A stretch of DNA of 64,000 nucleotides from an uncultured Parabacteroides sp. (GCA_949295065.1 CASFJQ010000008.1:62001-126000); one strand, 5' to 3'; numbered from the stretch's first letter, positions 34,088-43,190 are shown. The notes: generated by a model not told the origin, from the letters alone. A program made the numbers and translations.

Positions 34088-36805
34088 TTAAAACTCCTGA
34101 CCAATAATGAAGTGGAAGTTACTTCCGCTTCGTTCTGTTGTCGTTCCATAGTTTGGTGTATCGAAACCATATGCCCAGTCAATACCCATCAGACCAATCA
34201 TAGGAAGGAAGATACGAACACCAACTCCGGCAGAACGCTTCAAGTCAAATGGATTGAATTCCTTTATTGATCTCCATGCATTACCTGCTTCAACAAAGAC
34301 AAGTCCGTAGATTGTTGAAGACGGCTCAAGGATGAACGGATAACGAAGTTCCATTGACAAACGTGAGTATGCATAACCGTAAGAGTTGTAACCACCATTA
34401 CCTGCGATAGCTCCGTTTTCATAACCACGCAAACCTATTGTTTCAGTAGCATAGGTTGTTGAATAACCTGTCATACCATCACCACCCATATAGAATGTTT
34501 CAAAAGGTGAACGCTTATTGTTGTCATACGAACCAAGGAAACCATATTCAACACGTGTCATCAACACCGGTGTTCTCTTAACAGTCATAGGTGCAAGTGG
34601 TGAGAATATCTTAGCCTTGAATTTCCACTTATAATATTCAATCAATTTGAACTTCTCCGGATCCTGGTCATCCATGTTTGCATAATCCTTGCCATCCCAC
34701 AATGAATAAGGAGGTGTTGCAGCAACAGACAATGAGAACTGAGAACCACGACGAGTGTACAACGGGTTATCTATAGAGTTACGTTGCAACAGCAATTCAA
34801 GGTTCACATTATGGCAAGTACCATTGTTTACAAGGAAGTAAGCCCAGTCTTTCATCATATAAACCTGATAGTTCAAAGTAGCCATAAACTGGAAATAGTC
34901 ATCCGGCCAGTTCAAACGCTTACCATAACCAGCAGCCAAACCGAACATCATAATTGATTTGTCCGGGTCGAGAGCCAATTCATAACTTCCATTATTGTAA
35001 TAACCACCATAACCATAGCCTGGATAATAACTTCCATAGCCGTAGCCATAACCTCCATAACCATAACCATAGCCACCATAACCATAATATGGATAATAAC
35101 CGCCATAATAGCTATTATTATAATTACTCAAGTAATTTGTACTGATATCAGTCTGCTTAGAGAAATAAGCACTCACAGACAGTGTATTCGGACGTTTTCC
35201 TCCAAACCATGGATCCATGAATGAAATACTGTAAGCCTGATAATATCTACCGTTAGTCTGACCGGACAAAGTCAATGTCTGACCTTCACCTTGAGGAATG
35301 ATACCCTTATAAGACTTAGGATTGAAGAAGTTCTTCATTGAGAAGTTAGTAAACTTCAAACTCAACTTACCAATAACACCCGTCTGTCCCCAACCGGCTG
35401 AGAATTCAATCTGGTCGTTAGCCTTTGAAACAAGATTATACTCGATATCTACTGTTCCATTTTCCGGATCCGGAATCGGGCGTGGGTTCATATTTTCCGG
35501 GTCGAAGTGTCCCATCTGTGCCAACTCACGAATTGAACGAACCAAATCTTCACGGCTGAACAACATACCCGGTTTAGTACGCAACTCACGGCGAACGATA
35601 TCTTCATACAAGCGGTCGTTACCATTGATGATAATTCGGTTGATTGTAGCCTGTGGACCCTCAGTCATACGAATTTCCAAAGCGATAGAATCTTTCTCAA
35701 CCTCAACTTCTACAGGGTCGGCAGTAAAGAACAGATAACCATCGTTAAGATATACATTCGACATCGCATCCTCGTCGGTTGTCAAACGTTCCTCTAGCTT
35801 CTTCTGGTTATAAACATCACCAGCTTTCATACCAAGAACTGCTGCCAGATAATCGGTAGAATACTTAGTATTACCTACAAATCGGATATCTTTCAAGAAA
35901 TACTGCTGTCCTTCGTCAACCTTCAGATAAATATCAACTTTCTTATCATCATAGTTAACTACACTGTCAGACAAAAGCACTGCGTCACGATAACCATGTT
36001 CGTTATACTTTGAAATAAGATTCTTCTTATCGTTCTCATATTCTTCAGTAGTGAACTTCTTAGTGCTGAACATTTCAAGGATACTTGACAACCAGTCATT
36101 TGACAAGCTGAACTTTTCGTTGGTTTTCTTCATCGCCTTCTTCAAGTCGCGAGCTGTCAGCGCGTTGTTTCCGTCAAAATAGATACGATGAATCTTTGTT
36201 TTCTCATGCTTGTCAATATGAATATCCAGGATTACTTCATCTTCATTTGAAAGGTCGTCTTTCTGGACTATGTTTACATCAACATTCTTGAAACCTTTGC
36301 CATCAAAGAATTTCTGAATGACAGTTTTTGCACGGTCCACAAGATTCGGCGTAATCTGGAATCCCTTTTTCAAACCAAGTTTAAGTTCCAAATCCTCACG
36401 TTCACCCTTCTTGATTCCATAATAATTCACCTGCGAAATACGCGGACGCTGCTTCAAATCAATTTGAATCCATATTGAATCATTCTCGATTTTAGTAGCC
36501 AAAATCTTGACGTCCGAAAACAACCCATGCTTCCAAAAGCGTTTTACTGCCGTTGTGATTTCATCGCCCGGCACTGTCACCTCGTCTCCAACCGACAAGC
36601 CGGAAAATCCAATTAATACAAAATCATCATAATTCTTTATACCCGACACCTTGATATCCGCAATTTTATATTTATGCGGCGTGAGCGAGTATGAAATCAC
36701 CGGCAATTCTGCCGGCTGCTCAACCTTGGTAGTGTCATTCTCCTGAGAAAATACTCCGAGAGTTATTCCCAAAAAGAAAAACATCATCACTAGTTTTTTG
36801 TACAT
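34088..36805 (-). CDS. bamA: BamA, outer-membrane protein assembly factor
   Basis: A 905-residue Omp85 protein: signal (to about GVFSQ), five POTRA domains (about 45-470; for example ISQVNYYGIKKGERED and IHRIYFDGNNALTARD), and a 16-strand barrel ending in the aromatic motif FHFIIGQEF. The barrel Asp-Pro-Trp motif FMDPWFGGKRPNTLSVSAYF precedes an unusual extracellular loop: residues about 560-606 are almost only Gly, Tyr, Ser, Asn and Pro, in GYGGYG-type repeats. BamA folds and inserts beta-barrel proteins. It is last of DUF6089-uppS-bamA; the ompH/skp gene that often follows in Bacteroidales is absent here. Confidence 0.97.
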   Translation of the reverse strand: MYKKLVMMFFFLGITLGVFSQENDTTKVEQPAELPVISYSLTPHKYKIADIKVSGIKNYDDFVLIGFSGLSVGDEVTVPGDEITTAVKRFWKHGLFSDVKILATKIENDSIWIQIDLKQRPRISQVNYYGIKKGEREDLELKLGLKKGFQITPNLVDRAKTVIQKFFDGKGFKNVDVNIVQKDDLSNEDEVILDIHIDKHEKTKIHRIYFDGNNALTARDLKKAMKKTNEKFSLSNDWLSSILEMFSTKKFTTEEYENDKKNLISKYNEHGYRDAVLLSDSVVNYDDKKVDIYLKVDEGQQYFLKDIRFVGNTKYSTDYLAAVLGMKAGDVYNQKKLEERLTTDEDAMSNVYLNDGYLFFTADPVEVEVEKDSIALEIRMTEGPQATINRIIINGNDRLYEDIVRRELRTKPGMLFSREDLVRSIRELAQMGHFDPENMNPRPIPDPENGTVDIEYNLVSKANDQIEFSAGWGQTGVIGKLSLKFTNFSMKNFFNPKSYKGIIPQGEGQTLTLSGQTNGRYYQAYSISFMDPWFGGKRPNTLSVSAYFSKQTDISTNYLSNYNNSYYGGYYPYYGYGGYGYGYGGYGYGYGSYYPGYGYGGYYNNGSYELALDPDKSIMMFGLAAGYGKRLNWPDDYFQFMATLNYQVYMMKDWAYFLVNNGTCHNVNLELLLQRNSIDNPLYTRRGSQFSLSVAATPPYSLWDGKDYANMDDQDPEKFKLIEYYKWKFKAKIFSPLAPMTVKRTPVLMTRVEYGFLGSYDNNKRSPFETFYMGGDGMTGYSTTYATETIGLRGYENGAIAGNGGYNSYGYAYSRLSMELRYPFILEPSSTIYGLVFVEAGNAWRSIKEFNPFDLKRSAGVGVRIFLPMIGLMGIDWAYGFDTPNYGTTTERSGSNFHFIIGQEF

Positions 36806-36847
36806 AATTAATAACAGCTATATTTTTATTCTTATTCTCTTGATTGT

Positions 36848-37615
36848 TCAAGCAGTAAAATCTTTGTTACTATCACAAACCTGTTCACTTGTTTTGCCGA
36901 AACGTCTTTCTCTTTGCTGATAGTAGAGTATCGCCTTATAGAATTCCTCTTCCCGGAAATCCGGCCAATAAACAGGTGTAAAATAAAACTCAGTATAAGA
37001 AAGCTGCCAGAGGAGGAAATTGCTAAGTCTTTGCTCACCCCCTGTGCGAATCAACAAATCGGGATCAGGAAAATCTTTTGTTGTAAGATGATTACCTATC
37101 CATTCTTCGTTTATATCATCAGGCGTAATCTTACCTTCCGCCGCTTCCGTTACTGCTTGTTTCATTGCCGATATTATCTCCCAACGAGAAGAATAACTCA
37201 AAGCAAGTATAACAGTTGTTCCTGTATTTCCAGATGTTTCCTCAATGCATTCCATCAAAGTACGATATGCGTCTTCCGGCAATCTGGACAAATCGCCTAT
37301 AGCAGACAGACGGACGTTGTTTTTCATCAAATCCGGTGTTTCATGCTTTATGGCAGTAACCATCAGACTCATCAGTGCCACAACTTCCTCTTCCGGACGA
37401 TTCCAGTTTTCCGTTGAGAATGTGTACATGGTGAGATATTTGACACCAAGGGAATTTGCAGCCTCAACAACTCTGCGAACCGAAACTACTCCCTCCTGAT
37501 GCCCCATATAACGTTCCATGCCTTTCGACTTTGCCCAACGCCCGTTTCCATCCATTATTATAGCCACGTGCTGTGGAATATGGTTTTTATTTATCTGGTC
37601 TTTAACAGAATGCAT
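36848..37615 (-). CDS. uppS: Undecaprenyl diphosphate synthase
   Basis: A 255-residue cis-prenyltransferase from the ATG at 37615; the 16 codons upstream ([10 protein letters not shown]...) are translated repeat spacer. [14 protein letters not shown] carries the catalytic Asp, then [19 protein letters not shown], and the C-terminal [20 protein letters not shown] with the substrate-binding Arg and Glu. It makes C55-PP, the carrier for peptidoglycan and capsule. It lies 42 bases upstream of bamA, the usual Bacteroidales order. Confidence 0.97.
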   Translation of the reverse strand: MHSVKDQINKNHIPQHVAIIMDGNGRWAKSKGMERYMGHQEGVVSVRRVVEAANSLGVKYLTMYTFSTENWNRPEEEVVALMSLMVTAIKHETPDLMKNNVRLSAIGDLSRLPEDAYRTLMECIEETSGNTGTTVILALSYSSRWEIISAMKQAVTEAAEGKITPDDINEEWIGNHLTTKDFPDPDLLIRTGGEQRLSNFLLWQLSYTEFYFTPVYWPDFREEEFYKAILYYQQRERRFGKTSEQVCDSNKDFTA

Positions 37616-37736
37616 ATTTTTTAGTTTTTGAGTTTGTAAGTTTTTGAGTTGACAAGTTAACAAGTTGACGAGTTGACAAGGTTATTAGTATATAATCTAC
37701 TTGACTACTTGACTTCTTAACTACTTAACTCCTCCC
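37616..37736 (-). repeat. Composite octamer spacer between DUF6089 gene and uppS
   Basis: In mRNA sense, directly after the stop: TTAAGTAG-type units, a link containing ATTATATACTAATAACC (37684-37700), TTGTCAAC/TCGTCAAC/TTGTTAAC units, then AAACTTAC/AAACTCAA units up to the uppS ATG. It is the best-preserved example of the module. Confidence 0.88.
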
Positions 37737-38465
37737 CTACATATACTTTATATTATTACAAGTCTTACACTTCGGACCGAAACTCCACGTAAGCGTAACG
37801 ACAAACAACGAATACCAATCTTTATTCTTCAACAGGCTACTTGATATTTCATACGGATTGTCCATAATGGAATTATCCGCTCCTGTAACATCAACACGGT
37901 CACTGAATACTTTTCTGAACGACAACTCGCAACCCAAATTAAGGCGGCTTGCCAACTTATATTTTACACCGACACCTAATGGTATATTAAATGCAGCCAT
38001 AGTTTCACCACCCAAACCAAGTGTGAGCCCCATTCCCGCAAATATATACGGCGAGAATCTCTGCGCATTCATATAAGCGTAACGGTCACTGTATGGCATA
38101 AAGTTGAATTCCATCTGTCCACCAAAATCTACCAGACTCCGTTTGAACGAAGCCTGGGCATTTCCAGGAAAAACATTTTCCAATCCTTCAGTAGAGCCTG
38201 ATACTTGCGCCCACGCAAGATTTGCCTTCACTGCCCAGCGAAGATTTGGTGTGTAACGGAACACTGCTCCCAGTGCCGGATTCAAACCCTTAAAGAATGA
38301 ATTTTTATTCATATCACCCATATAATATGCTCCTCCAGCCATTCCTCCTATCTCAAACAAATAATCTTCCTCATCATCATTCTGCGAGTACGATGGGAAT
38401 GAGACAAAAGCAAACAACAACAACAGAAGAGCTGTCAGACGGCAATATGTATTCAATCTTCTCAA
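37737..38465 (-). CDS. DUF6089-like outer-membrane beta-barrel protein
   Basis: A 242-residue protein with a Sec signal (ending FPSYSQ). The mature part is an 8-strand-type barrel with FEIGGMAGGAYYMGDMNK near the start and LFVVTLTWSFGPKC near the end, the pattern of the DUF6089 family that precedes uppS-bamA in Bacteroidales. Two late cysteines (KCKTC) are close together. A role in envelope biogenesis is inferred only from gene order. Confidence 0.85.
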   Translation of the reverse strand: MRRLNTYCRLTALLLLLFAFVSFPSYSQNDDEEDYLFEIGGMAGGAYYMGDMNKNSFFKGLNPALGAVFRYTPNLRWAVKANLAWAQVSGSTEGLENVFPGNAQASFKRSLVDFGGQMEFNFMPYSDRYAYMNAQRFSPYIFAGMGLTLGLGGETMAAFNIPLGVGVKYKLASRLNLGCELSFRKVFSDRVDVTGADNSIMDNPYEISSSLLKNKDWYSLFVVTLTWSFGPKCKTCNNIKYM

Positions 38466-38486
38466 GTGTGATTGTTTATATTATTT

Positions 38487-39854
38487 TTATTTTCTCGCAA
38501 ATCCTAAGCGATTCACTCTGCCACGCCAGTGCTCATTGATTTCAGAGCCGGAAGCAGACTGCTTTCCACATATTATATTAAGCACATTGTCGTTATCAAC
38601 AATCATTGATGCAAATCCACGGGCATTGTAGTCCCTTGGCAAAACAACCATGGAATCAATATATGCCCATGTAACGCCATTGTCGATAGAACGATGGATA
38701 TCTTTCAACGCCTTTCCTGATTCGTCGATTCCGCCCACAAGATAATACATGTCGTCATAATATGCCAGAGAAGCGCCTTCACGTTTTGAGAAATATGAAG
38801 ATTTCACATCTGTAAGCATTGCCCAAGTCAAAGCATCAGTAGTTGACCATGCAGAATTTACCAAAGCATTTTTCACTGTGCGTCCACCGGCAATAAGCAA
38901 ACGGTCACGGAACATCACCTCGTGTGAATCTTTGGCAAAACCACTCAACGGAAAATCTTCAGGCATTTCAGCACCAAAAGTCCAAACGCCATCTTTATCC
39001 ATTTTTCCGAATTTGCTAACGCCATTATCATCAACAACAACCGAAAGAGCTGTCGGTTGATTTACATTTTCATTCAAAGCACCCATAACCGCATTGATTT
39101 TAGGAGCCTCCTCCATCAACGTCCAGTTTGCCGCATCAGCAGAAACATACAATGAACCATCGTTGGCAGGGACATAAAGTGAGCCGTTGAATGAAGTCAT
39201 CTGATCCAACTTAAGCCCACCGGCTGGCAAACCGGCAAGTGACTGCTGGTTCCATGACTTAGGAGCAGACATCTCTGCAGTAAACATCTCATATGCTTGC
39301 TTTCCCTGTGGCAAAGCATACATTATATATTTATCTGTATTTCCGCTAAATTCGTTTGTAATTACACTTACTTCCGTCATCGTATATGGCAATACATTTG
39401 ACGAATAAAAATTCCAAGGCAAAGAATCCGGAACCTGAGTATGGATATTAACCCAAGCATCATATTTACGAACGGAACCGGAATAATCTGAAAGGAGAAT
39501 TTTCACCGGTTTTGAAAAATCTATTGAATCACTTTCCGAATAATCTATAGTATCACCTGATGCTTCCTGATAAATCCTGGCACTTGTCACTGCCGAACCG
39601 TAAGTCAACTTGCACAAAGCCTTTTCCATAACTGTTCCCACTGGCATGGAATCCAGGTTATGCACCTCATTCGCAAGCTGATCTATAGTAAACTTAAGAT
39701 CATTAAGTCCGTCGATTGAATCATTTGTCAATGAAAATGTCAACAACTGCGCATTCTTTGTCCCCTCATAATAATACTCGCTCGACGAACCGAGGCAAGA
39801 AGTCATCACCGCCATAAAGCAGCCGCTTATCAACAGGATAAATTTTTGTTTCAT
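38487..39854 (-). CDS. DUF6242-like lipoprotein with Kelch-type repeats
   Basis: A 455-residue lipoprotein (lipobox MTSC). The N-terminal 170 residues form a beta domain with TNDSIDGLNDLKFTIDQLAN; the rest carries repeated strands with S-x-D-x-x-x-W-A (SADAANWTLM, TTDALTWAML, SIDNGVTWAYI) and LIAGGR / YLVGGID motifs, a propeller of the Kelch or exo-alpha-sialidase repeat kind. This matches Bacteroidales proteins annotated DUF6242. Function unknown. It lies 21 bases upstream of the DUF6089 gene. Confidence 0.8.
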   Translation of the reverse strand: MKQKFILLISGCFMAVMTSCLGSSSEYYYEGTKNAQLLTFSLTNDSIDGLNDLKFTIDQLANEVHNLDSMPVGTVMEKALCKLTYGSAVTSARIYQEASGDTIDYSESDSIDFSKPVKILLSDYSGSVRKYDAWVNIHTQVPDSLPWNFYSSNVLPYTMTEVSVITNEFSGNTDKYIMYALPQGKQAYEMFTAEMSAPKSWNQQSLAGLPAGGLKLDQMTSFNGSLYVPANDGSLYVSADAANWTLMEEAPKINAVMGALNENVNQPTALSVVVDDNGVSKFGKMDKDGVWTFGAEMPEDFPLSGFAKDSHEVMFRDRLLIAGGRTVKNALVNSAWSTTDALTWAMLTDVKSSYFSKREGASLAYYDDMYYLVGGIDESGKALKDIHRSIDNGVTWAYIDSMVVLPRDYNARGFASMIVDNDNVLNIICGKQSASGSEINEHWRGRVNRLGFARK

Positions 39855-39984
39855 CAGTTTCTTTGTTATTGTTTTTTAGCCTTACAATTTAAACTAAATA
39901 TTGTATGCTTCTATATTTAACTTGCTTAGCTTTATTTGCTTAAGTTTGGCAATCTCAACTTTCAGCTAACGAGCTGACTAGTTA

Positions 39985-40051
39985 ACAAGTTGACAAGATT
40001 TTTTTAGACAATTAAGTGGAACGTGACAGGTATTTAATCTTGTCAACTTGT
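39985..40051. repeat. Dispersed hairpin element upstream of the DUF6242-like gene
   Basis: ACAAGTTGACAAGATT (39985-40000) is the exact complement of AATCTTGTCAACTTGT (40036-40051), a 16-bp stem. On the minus strand it follows the ribD stop, so it can serve as the ribD terminator. Confidence 0.85.
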
Positions 40052-40203
40052 CCCTGAAGCCTCGTCAACTTTTAAGTTAAGCAACTTGCAAAACTTAAAT
40101 TATTTATCTTCAAGCTACAAAAGTATAACTTTTTTTCCTTTAATGCTTAAAATGAAGAATATTTATAGATTTTTCATACGTGACAGAAATATTGTACAAT
40201 TAA

Positions 40204-41184
40204 TCAAGAAATCCGCGGAGCAGCAACTCCTTCTCCAAGTTCAAAATTTGCAGTCTCAATCCATGCCTCATCCCACATTGATGAATCAATAAACTGCGAT
40301 AGCAAATTAGAGCCGCCCTCCACAAGCAAAGAATGAAGTTTCCGCCTCATCATCTCGTCCAATATCTGCTGAATCACATTTCCCGAAAAGTCAATGTTTA
40401 TATATTCAAGATTTTCCCTGTTCTCAGCCTTTTTTTCCGTAAAAACAAGAGTTTCTATGCTTCCATCCATAAGATGAAAATCCTGAGGTATTTTCAAGAT
40501 CCGGTCAAGTACCATTCGTACAGGATTCTTTCCGCTCCATTTCCTCACATTGAGTGATGGATTATCAAGCAATGCCGTATTTGTCCCGACAAGTATTGCT
40601 GCCGATTCTGCCCTCATTTTATGAACTCTCACCTGCGACTCGGGAGTTGAGAAAACAACAGGTTTTTCTTCCACCGATTCTCTAATCTTGTCGATAAATC
40701 CGTCATTGCTCTGAGCCCATTTAAGGCGAATATACGGACGGTGCTTTTCCTGCACTGTCATGAACACTTTGTTCAACTCACGTGCTTCTTTCTCCAGCAC
40801 ACCAGTCACCACTTCTATTCCTGCCTCGCGAAGCATTCGCACTCCTCGGCCGGAAACAGCAGGGAAAGGATCCAGACAAGCCACCACAACACGCGGAATT
40901 CCTTTTCGGATAATAAGTTCCGAACAAGGTGGAGTCTTTCCATAATGTGAACATGGTTCAAGGCTGACATATATAGTGGATTTACTCAACAATTCTTCAT
41001 TTTTAACCGAGGCTATGGCGTTCACCTCAGCATGTGCCTCGCCGCAACGGCGATGATATCCTTCGCCTATAATCTTTCCATCACATACCACAACAGCACC
41101 AACCATCGGATTCGGTTCAGTATGTCCTGCTCCGGAAGTGGCAAGCTCAAGGCAGCGGTGCATATACTTTTCTTCAATATTCAT
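40204..41184 (-). CDS. ribD: Riboflavin biosynthesis deaminase/reductase
   Basis: A 326-residue two-domain protein. The N-terminal deaminase (1-145) has the zinc motifs HAEVNAI and PCSHYGKTPPC; the C-terminal reductase (about 150-326) has RLKWAQSNDGFI and LLVEGGSNL. It performs the second and third steps from GTP to riboflavin. The last residues (EGVAAPRIS) look shorter than in some homologues but the domain is complete. Its transcript has no other rib gene, which is common in Bacteroidales. Confidence 0.95.
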   Translation of the reverse strand: MNIEEKYMHRCLELATSGAGHTEPNPMVGAVVVCDGKIIGEGYHRRCGEAHAEVNAIASVKNEELLSKSTIYVSLEPCSHYGKTPPCSELIIRKGIPRVVVACLDPFPAVSGRGVRMLREAGIEVVTGVLEKEARELNKVFMTVQEKHRPYIRLKWAQSNDGFIDKIRESVEEKPVVFSTPESQVRVHKMRAESAAILVGTNTALLDNPSLNVRKWSGKNPVRMVLDRILKIPQDFHLMDGSIETLVFTEKKAENRENLEYINIDFSGNVIQQILDEMMRRKLHSLLVEGGSNLLSQFIDSSMWDEAWIETANFELGEGVAAPRIS

Positions 41185-41240
41185 CTTTATGTTTGTTTTG
41201 AGGGCAAAAGTAAGAAAAATACTATTTTATTAACAGAAAA

Positions 41241-41275
41241 GAGTCCCAAAAGCTTCTTATATACTTTTGGGACTC
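41241..41275 (-). terminator. Terminator downstream of the secreted-protein remnant
   Basis: GAGTCCCAAAAG (41241-41252) pairs perfectly with CTTTTGGGACTC (41264-41275), followed on the minus strand by TTTT. Its 12-bp stem survives although the gene it served is reduced to a tail. Confidence 0.8.
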
Positions 41276-41299
41276 AAAATATAGATTAACTATAAACAA

Positions 41300-41383
41300 T
41301 TATCGAATCATTACCTTTTCTGTTTTCTGAAGGCTCTCACTAATTGCTTTTACAACATAAATACCGCCTGGCAAATCTATATA
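41300..41383 (-). pseudogene. Remnant of a secreted protein: type IX secretion-like C-terminal tail
   Basis: Only 27 codons remain between an in-frame TAA and the natural stop. They read IDLPGGIYVVKAISESLQKT then EKVMIR. L-P-x-G-I-Y-x-V-K followed by a K-x-x-x-R end is the terminal strand pair of type IX sorting domains and of similar tails on large Bacteroidales secreted proteins. The normal terminator follows 25 bases later. The upstream part of the gene is gone and is replaced by the 22-bp array and octamer repeats. Confidence 0.7.
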
Positions 41384-41432
41384 TTATCTTGACATCTCCT
41401 CAATATTATATTAGCGGTAAAGAAAACATCGG

Positions 41433-41497
41433 CTCACCTAGGTGGGGTAATCAGCTCACCTAGGTGGATTGATTGAACCACCTAGGTGAATCGATAA
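41433..41497. repeat. 22-bp-period palindrome array, CCTAGG core, three units
   Basis: The perfect 10-base palindrome CACCTAGGTG occurs at 41435-41444, 41457-41466 and 41479-41488, exactly 22 bases apart. Flanks are partly conserved (GCTCACCTAGGTGG twice). A fourth palindrome TTGAATTCAA (41499-41508) is 20 bases on and may be a decayed or unrelated unit. Confidence 0.9.
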
Positions 41498-41552
41498 ATT
41501 GAATTCAACTGTTGCATTGAATTGCGCTATTGATTTGAACAAGAGAGAAGGA

Positions 41553-41671
41553 AGAAGTTGGGGAGTTGAGGAGTTGAGGAGTTAAGGAGTTAAGGAGATT
41601 ATATATTAATAACCTTGTCAACTCGTCAACTTGTCAACTCGTCAACTAATAAACTTAAAAACTAATAAACT
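41553..41671 (+). repeat. Composite octamer spacer in front of the HU-family gene
   Basis: Reading plus: GAGGAGTT/AAGGAGTT units, a link GATTATATATTAATAACC, TTGTCAAC/TCGTCAAC units, then AAACTTAA/AAACTAAT units. Same order and polarity as the minus-strand modules. It runs directly into HU-family coding sequence. Confidence 0.88.
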
Positions 41672-41749
41672 TCAAAGAACCAGTATTCAACTGAAGAAGA
41701 AACCTATCATGCCAGAATTGTACCTCAAGGGACAATAGGTATAGAACGT

Positions 41750-42247
41750 ATGGCTGAAGAAATCCAGCAATACAGCAGCCTGTCAACTGCCGATGTAAAA
41801 GGTGTGCTTGAAATGCTTGTGAAGTTAACAGCCAGAAATCTCTACTACGGATTCAATGTAAACCTTGAAGGACTCGGAACACTGCAAATGACACTGGATT
41901 GCCCTCCAGATATTTCCCAAAAGAAAGTGAATGCGAAGTCAGTCAAGTTCAAGTCTGTTGTTTTCCGTCCTGCTGCTTCATTAAAAAAAGCATTGAAAAA
42001 CACTCCGTTGACTCACGTCAATGTAAATGTACATTCTTGCAAAAGGAGCAATGAGGAAATTGATGCAATGTTGACAAATTATTTCAACAAGCATGAAACT
42101 ATGACAAGGAGAGATTTCCAAATGCTGTGTGGTCTCACCCGATCTACGGCGGTGAGACATCTCAAAAGGCTAAAGGCTAGCGGAAAGATTGTTAATATTT
42201 CAGACAATCGCCATCCGGTGTACAGAAAAGGGAATTTTACAGATTAG
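41750..42247 (+). CDS. HU/IHF-like DNA-binding protein (HU-HIG type), 5' end apparently lost
   Basis: 165 residues from the first ATG. VKLTARNLYYGFNVNLEGLG and FKSVVFRPAASLKKAL are HU-HIG signatures; a C-terminal winged-helix-like extension (TRRDFQMLCGLTRSTAVRHLKRL) follows. Family-like sequence continues upstream in the same frame from 41749 to about 41684 (TYHARIVPQGTIGIERM), but the frame reaches a TAA near 41669 without any start codon. A one-base frame change at about 41693 would add FKEPVFN, also family-like. So the native first 10-20 residues have been lost next to the repeat spacer, and the gene is either shortened to the internal ATG or inactive. It converges on prmC with an 11-base overlap. 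Confidence 0.75.
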   Translation: MAEEIQQYSSLSTADVKGVLEMLVKLTARNLYYGFNVNLEGLGTLQMTLDCPPDISQKKVNAKSVKFKSVVFRPAASLKKALKNTPLTHVNVNVHSCKRSNEEIDAMLTNYFNKHETMTRRDFQMLCGLTRSTAVRHLKRLKASGKIVNISDNRHPVYRKGNFTD

Positions 42248-43079
42248 CTTTCACCATCCTGTCCTTTCCGAAGAAATCTTTTCGGAGCTCTATATTGCGG
42301 AAACCAAGTGAAGAAAGCATATCGACGGTTTCACGACCGAATTGCGCATTAATCTCAAAGAAAAGAGAGCCACCGGGTTTGAGCAATTTGGTTGCACGGC
42401 GGGCAATGGTACGATAAAACAGCAACGGGTCACTATCGCTTACAAACAAAGCGAGATGTGGCTCGTGCTCCAGAACATGTTCTTCCATTTCTGCCTTTTC
42501 CTTTTCCATTATATATGGAGGATTGCTTACAATGCAATCCAACGACGATGGCAATTGTGAATCCGGATTCAATATATCGGCAAGGATGAAATCAATCGTT
42601 ACGTTATTAATCTCAGCATTGGAAGAAGCCACGGAAAGTGCCGCTGCGGAAACATCTACAGCCGAAATTTCTGAACTGGGAAGCATTCGCGCTATGCTTA
42701 TTGCGATGCATCCGCTTCCGGTTCCTATATCCATTATGCGGAAAGAAGGTGCGGACTTATATTCAGAAACAATCCAGTCCACCAGCTCTGCTGTTTCAGG
42801 TCGTGGAATAAGGACGTCCGGAGTTACATGGAACGTAGCTCCGCAAAATTCAGCCTCGCCAAGTATGTATTGAACAGGTTCGCCGGACGAAAGGCGGTCG
42901 GCAATGGAGCAAAGTTCTACACGCTGGTTGTCAGGAAGAATCTCACGTTCGTTCATCAACAACTGATATGGCTGCATATTCAGTTTCTTTTCGAGAACCA
43001 GATTTGTTATGGCACGCACTTCTTCAGAATCATATCTGACTGAGAGAGCTTTCCTGAAATATTGTTTTACTGTTTGCAT
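42237..43079 (-). CDS. prmC: Release-factor glutamine methyltransferase
   Basis: 280 residues from the ATG at 43079; the long upstream extension is out of family. It has an N-terminal helical domain, then SAM motif DIGTGSGCIAIS and the catalytic NPPY (Asn186) that binds the target glutamine. Preceding IPRPETAELVDW is a PrmC hallmark. It methylates the Gln of the GGQ motif in release factors RF1/RF2. The 3' end overlaps the convergent HU-family gene by 11 bases. Confidence 0.96.
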   Translation of the reverse strand: MQTVKQYFRKALSVRYDSEEVRAITNLVLEKKLNMQPYQLLMNEREILPDNQRVELCSIADRLSSGEPVQYILGEAEFCGATFHVTPDVLIPRPETAELVDWIVSEYKSAPSFRIMDIGTGSGCIAISIARMLPSSEISAVDVSAAALSVASSNAEINNVTIDFILADILNPDSQLPSSLDCIVSNPPYIMEKEKAEMEEHVLEHEPHLALFVSDSDPLLFYRTIARRATKLLKPGGSLFFEINAQFGRETVDMLSSLGFRNIELRKDFFGKDRMVKANL

Positions 43080-43190
43080 AATTTTCGGATAAGGAAATGC
43101 AAAAGTATCGGAATTGAGAGTATATGCAAAATAATCTGTAATAAAACTGATTAAAAGAGGTGTTGTATCGTTTTTTAGAAACAAATTATT

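Noticed and set aside
34954..35145. His/Asn-rich open frame opposite bamA
   Set aside because: It is the reverse frame of the Gly/Tyr repeat in BamA.
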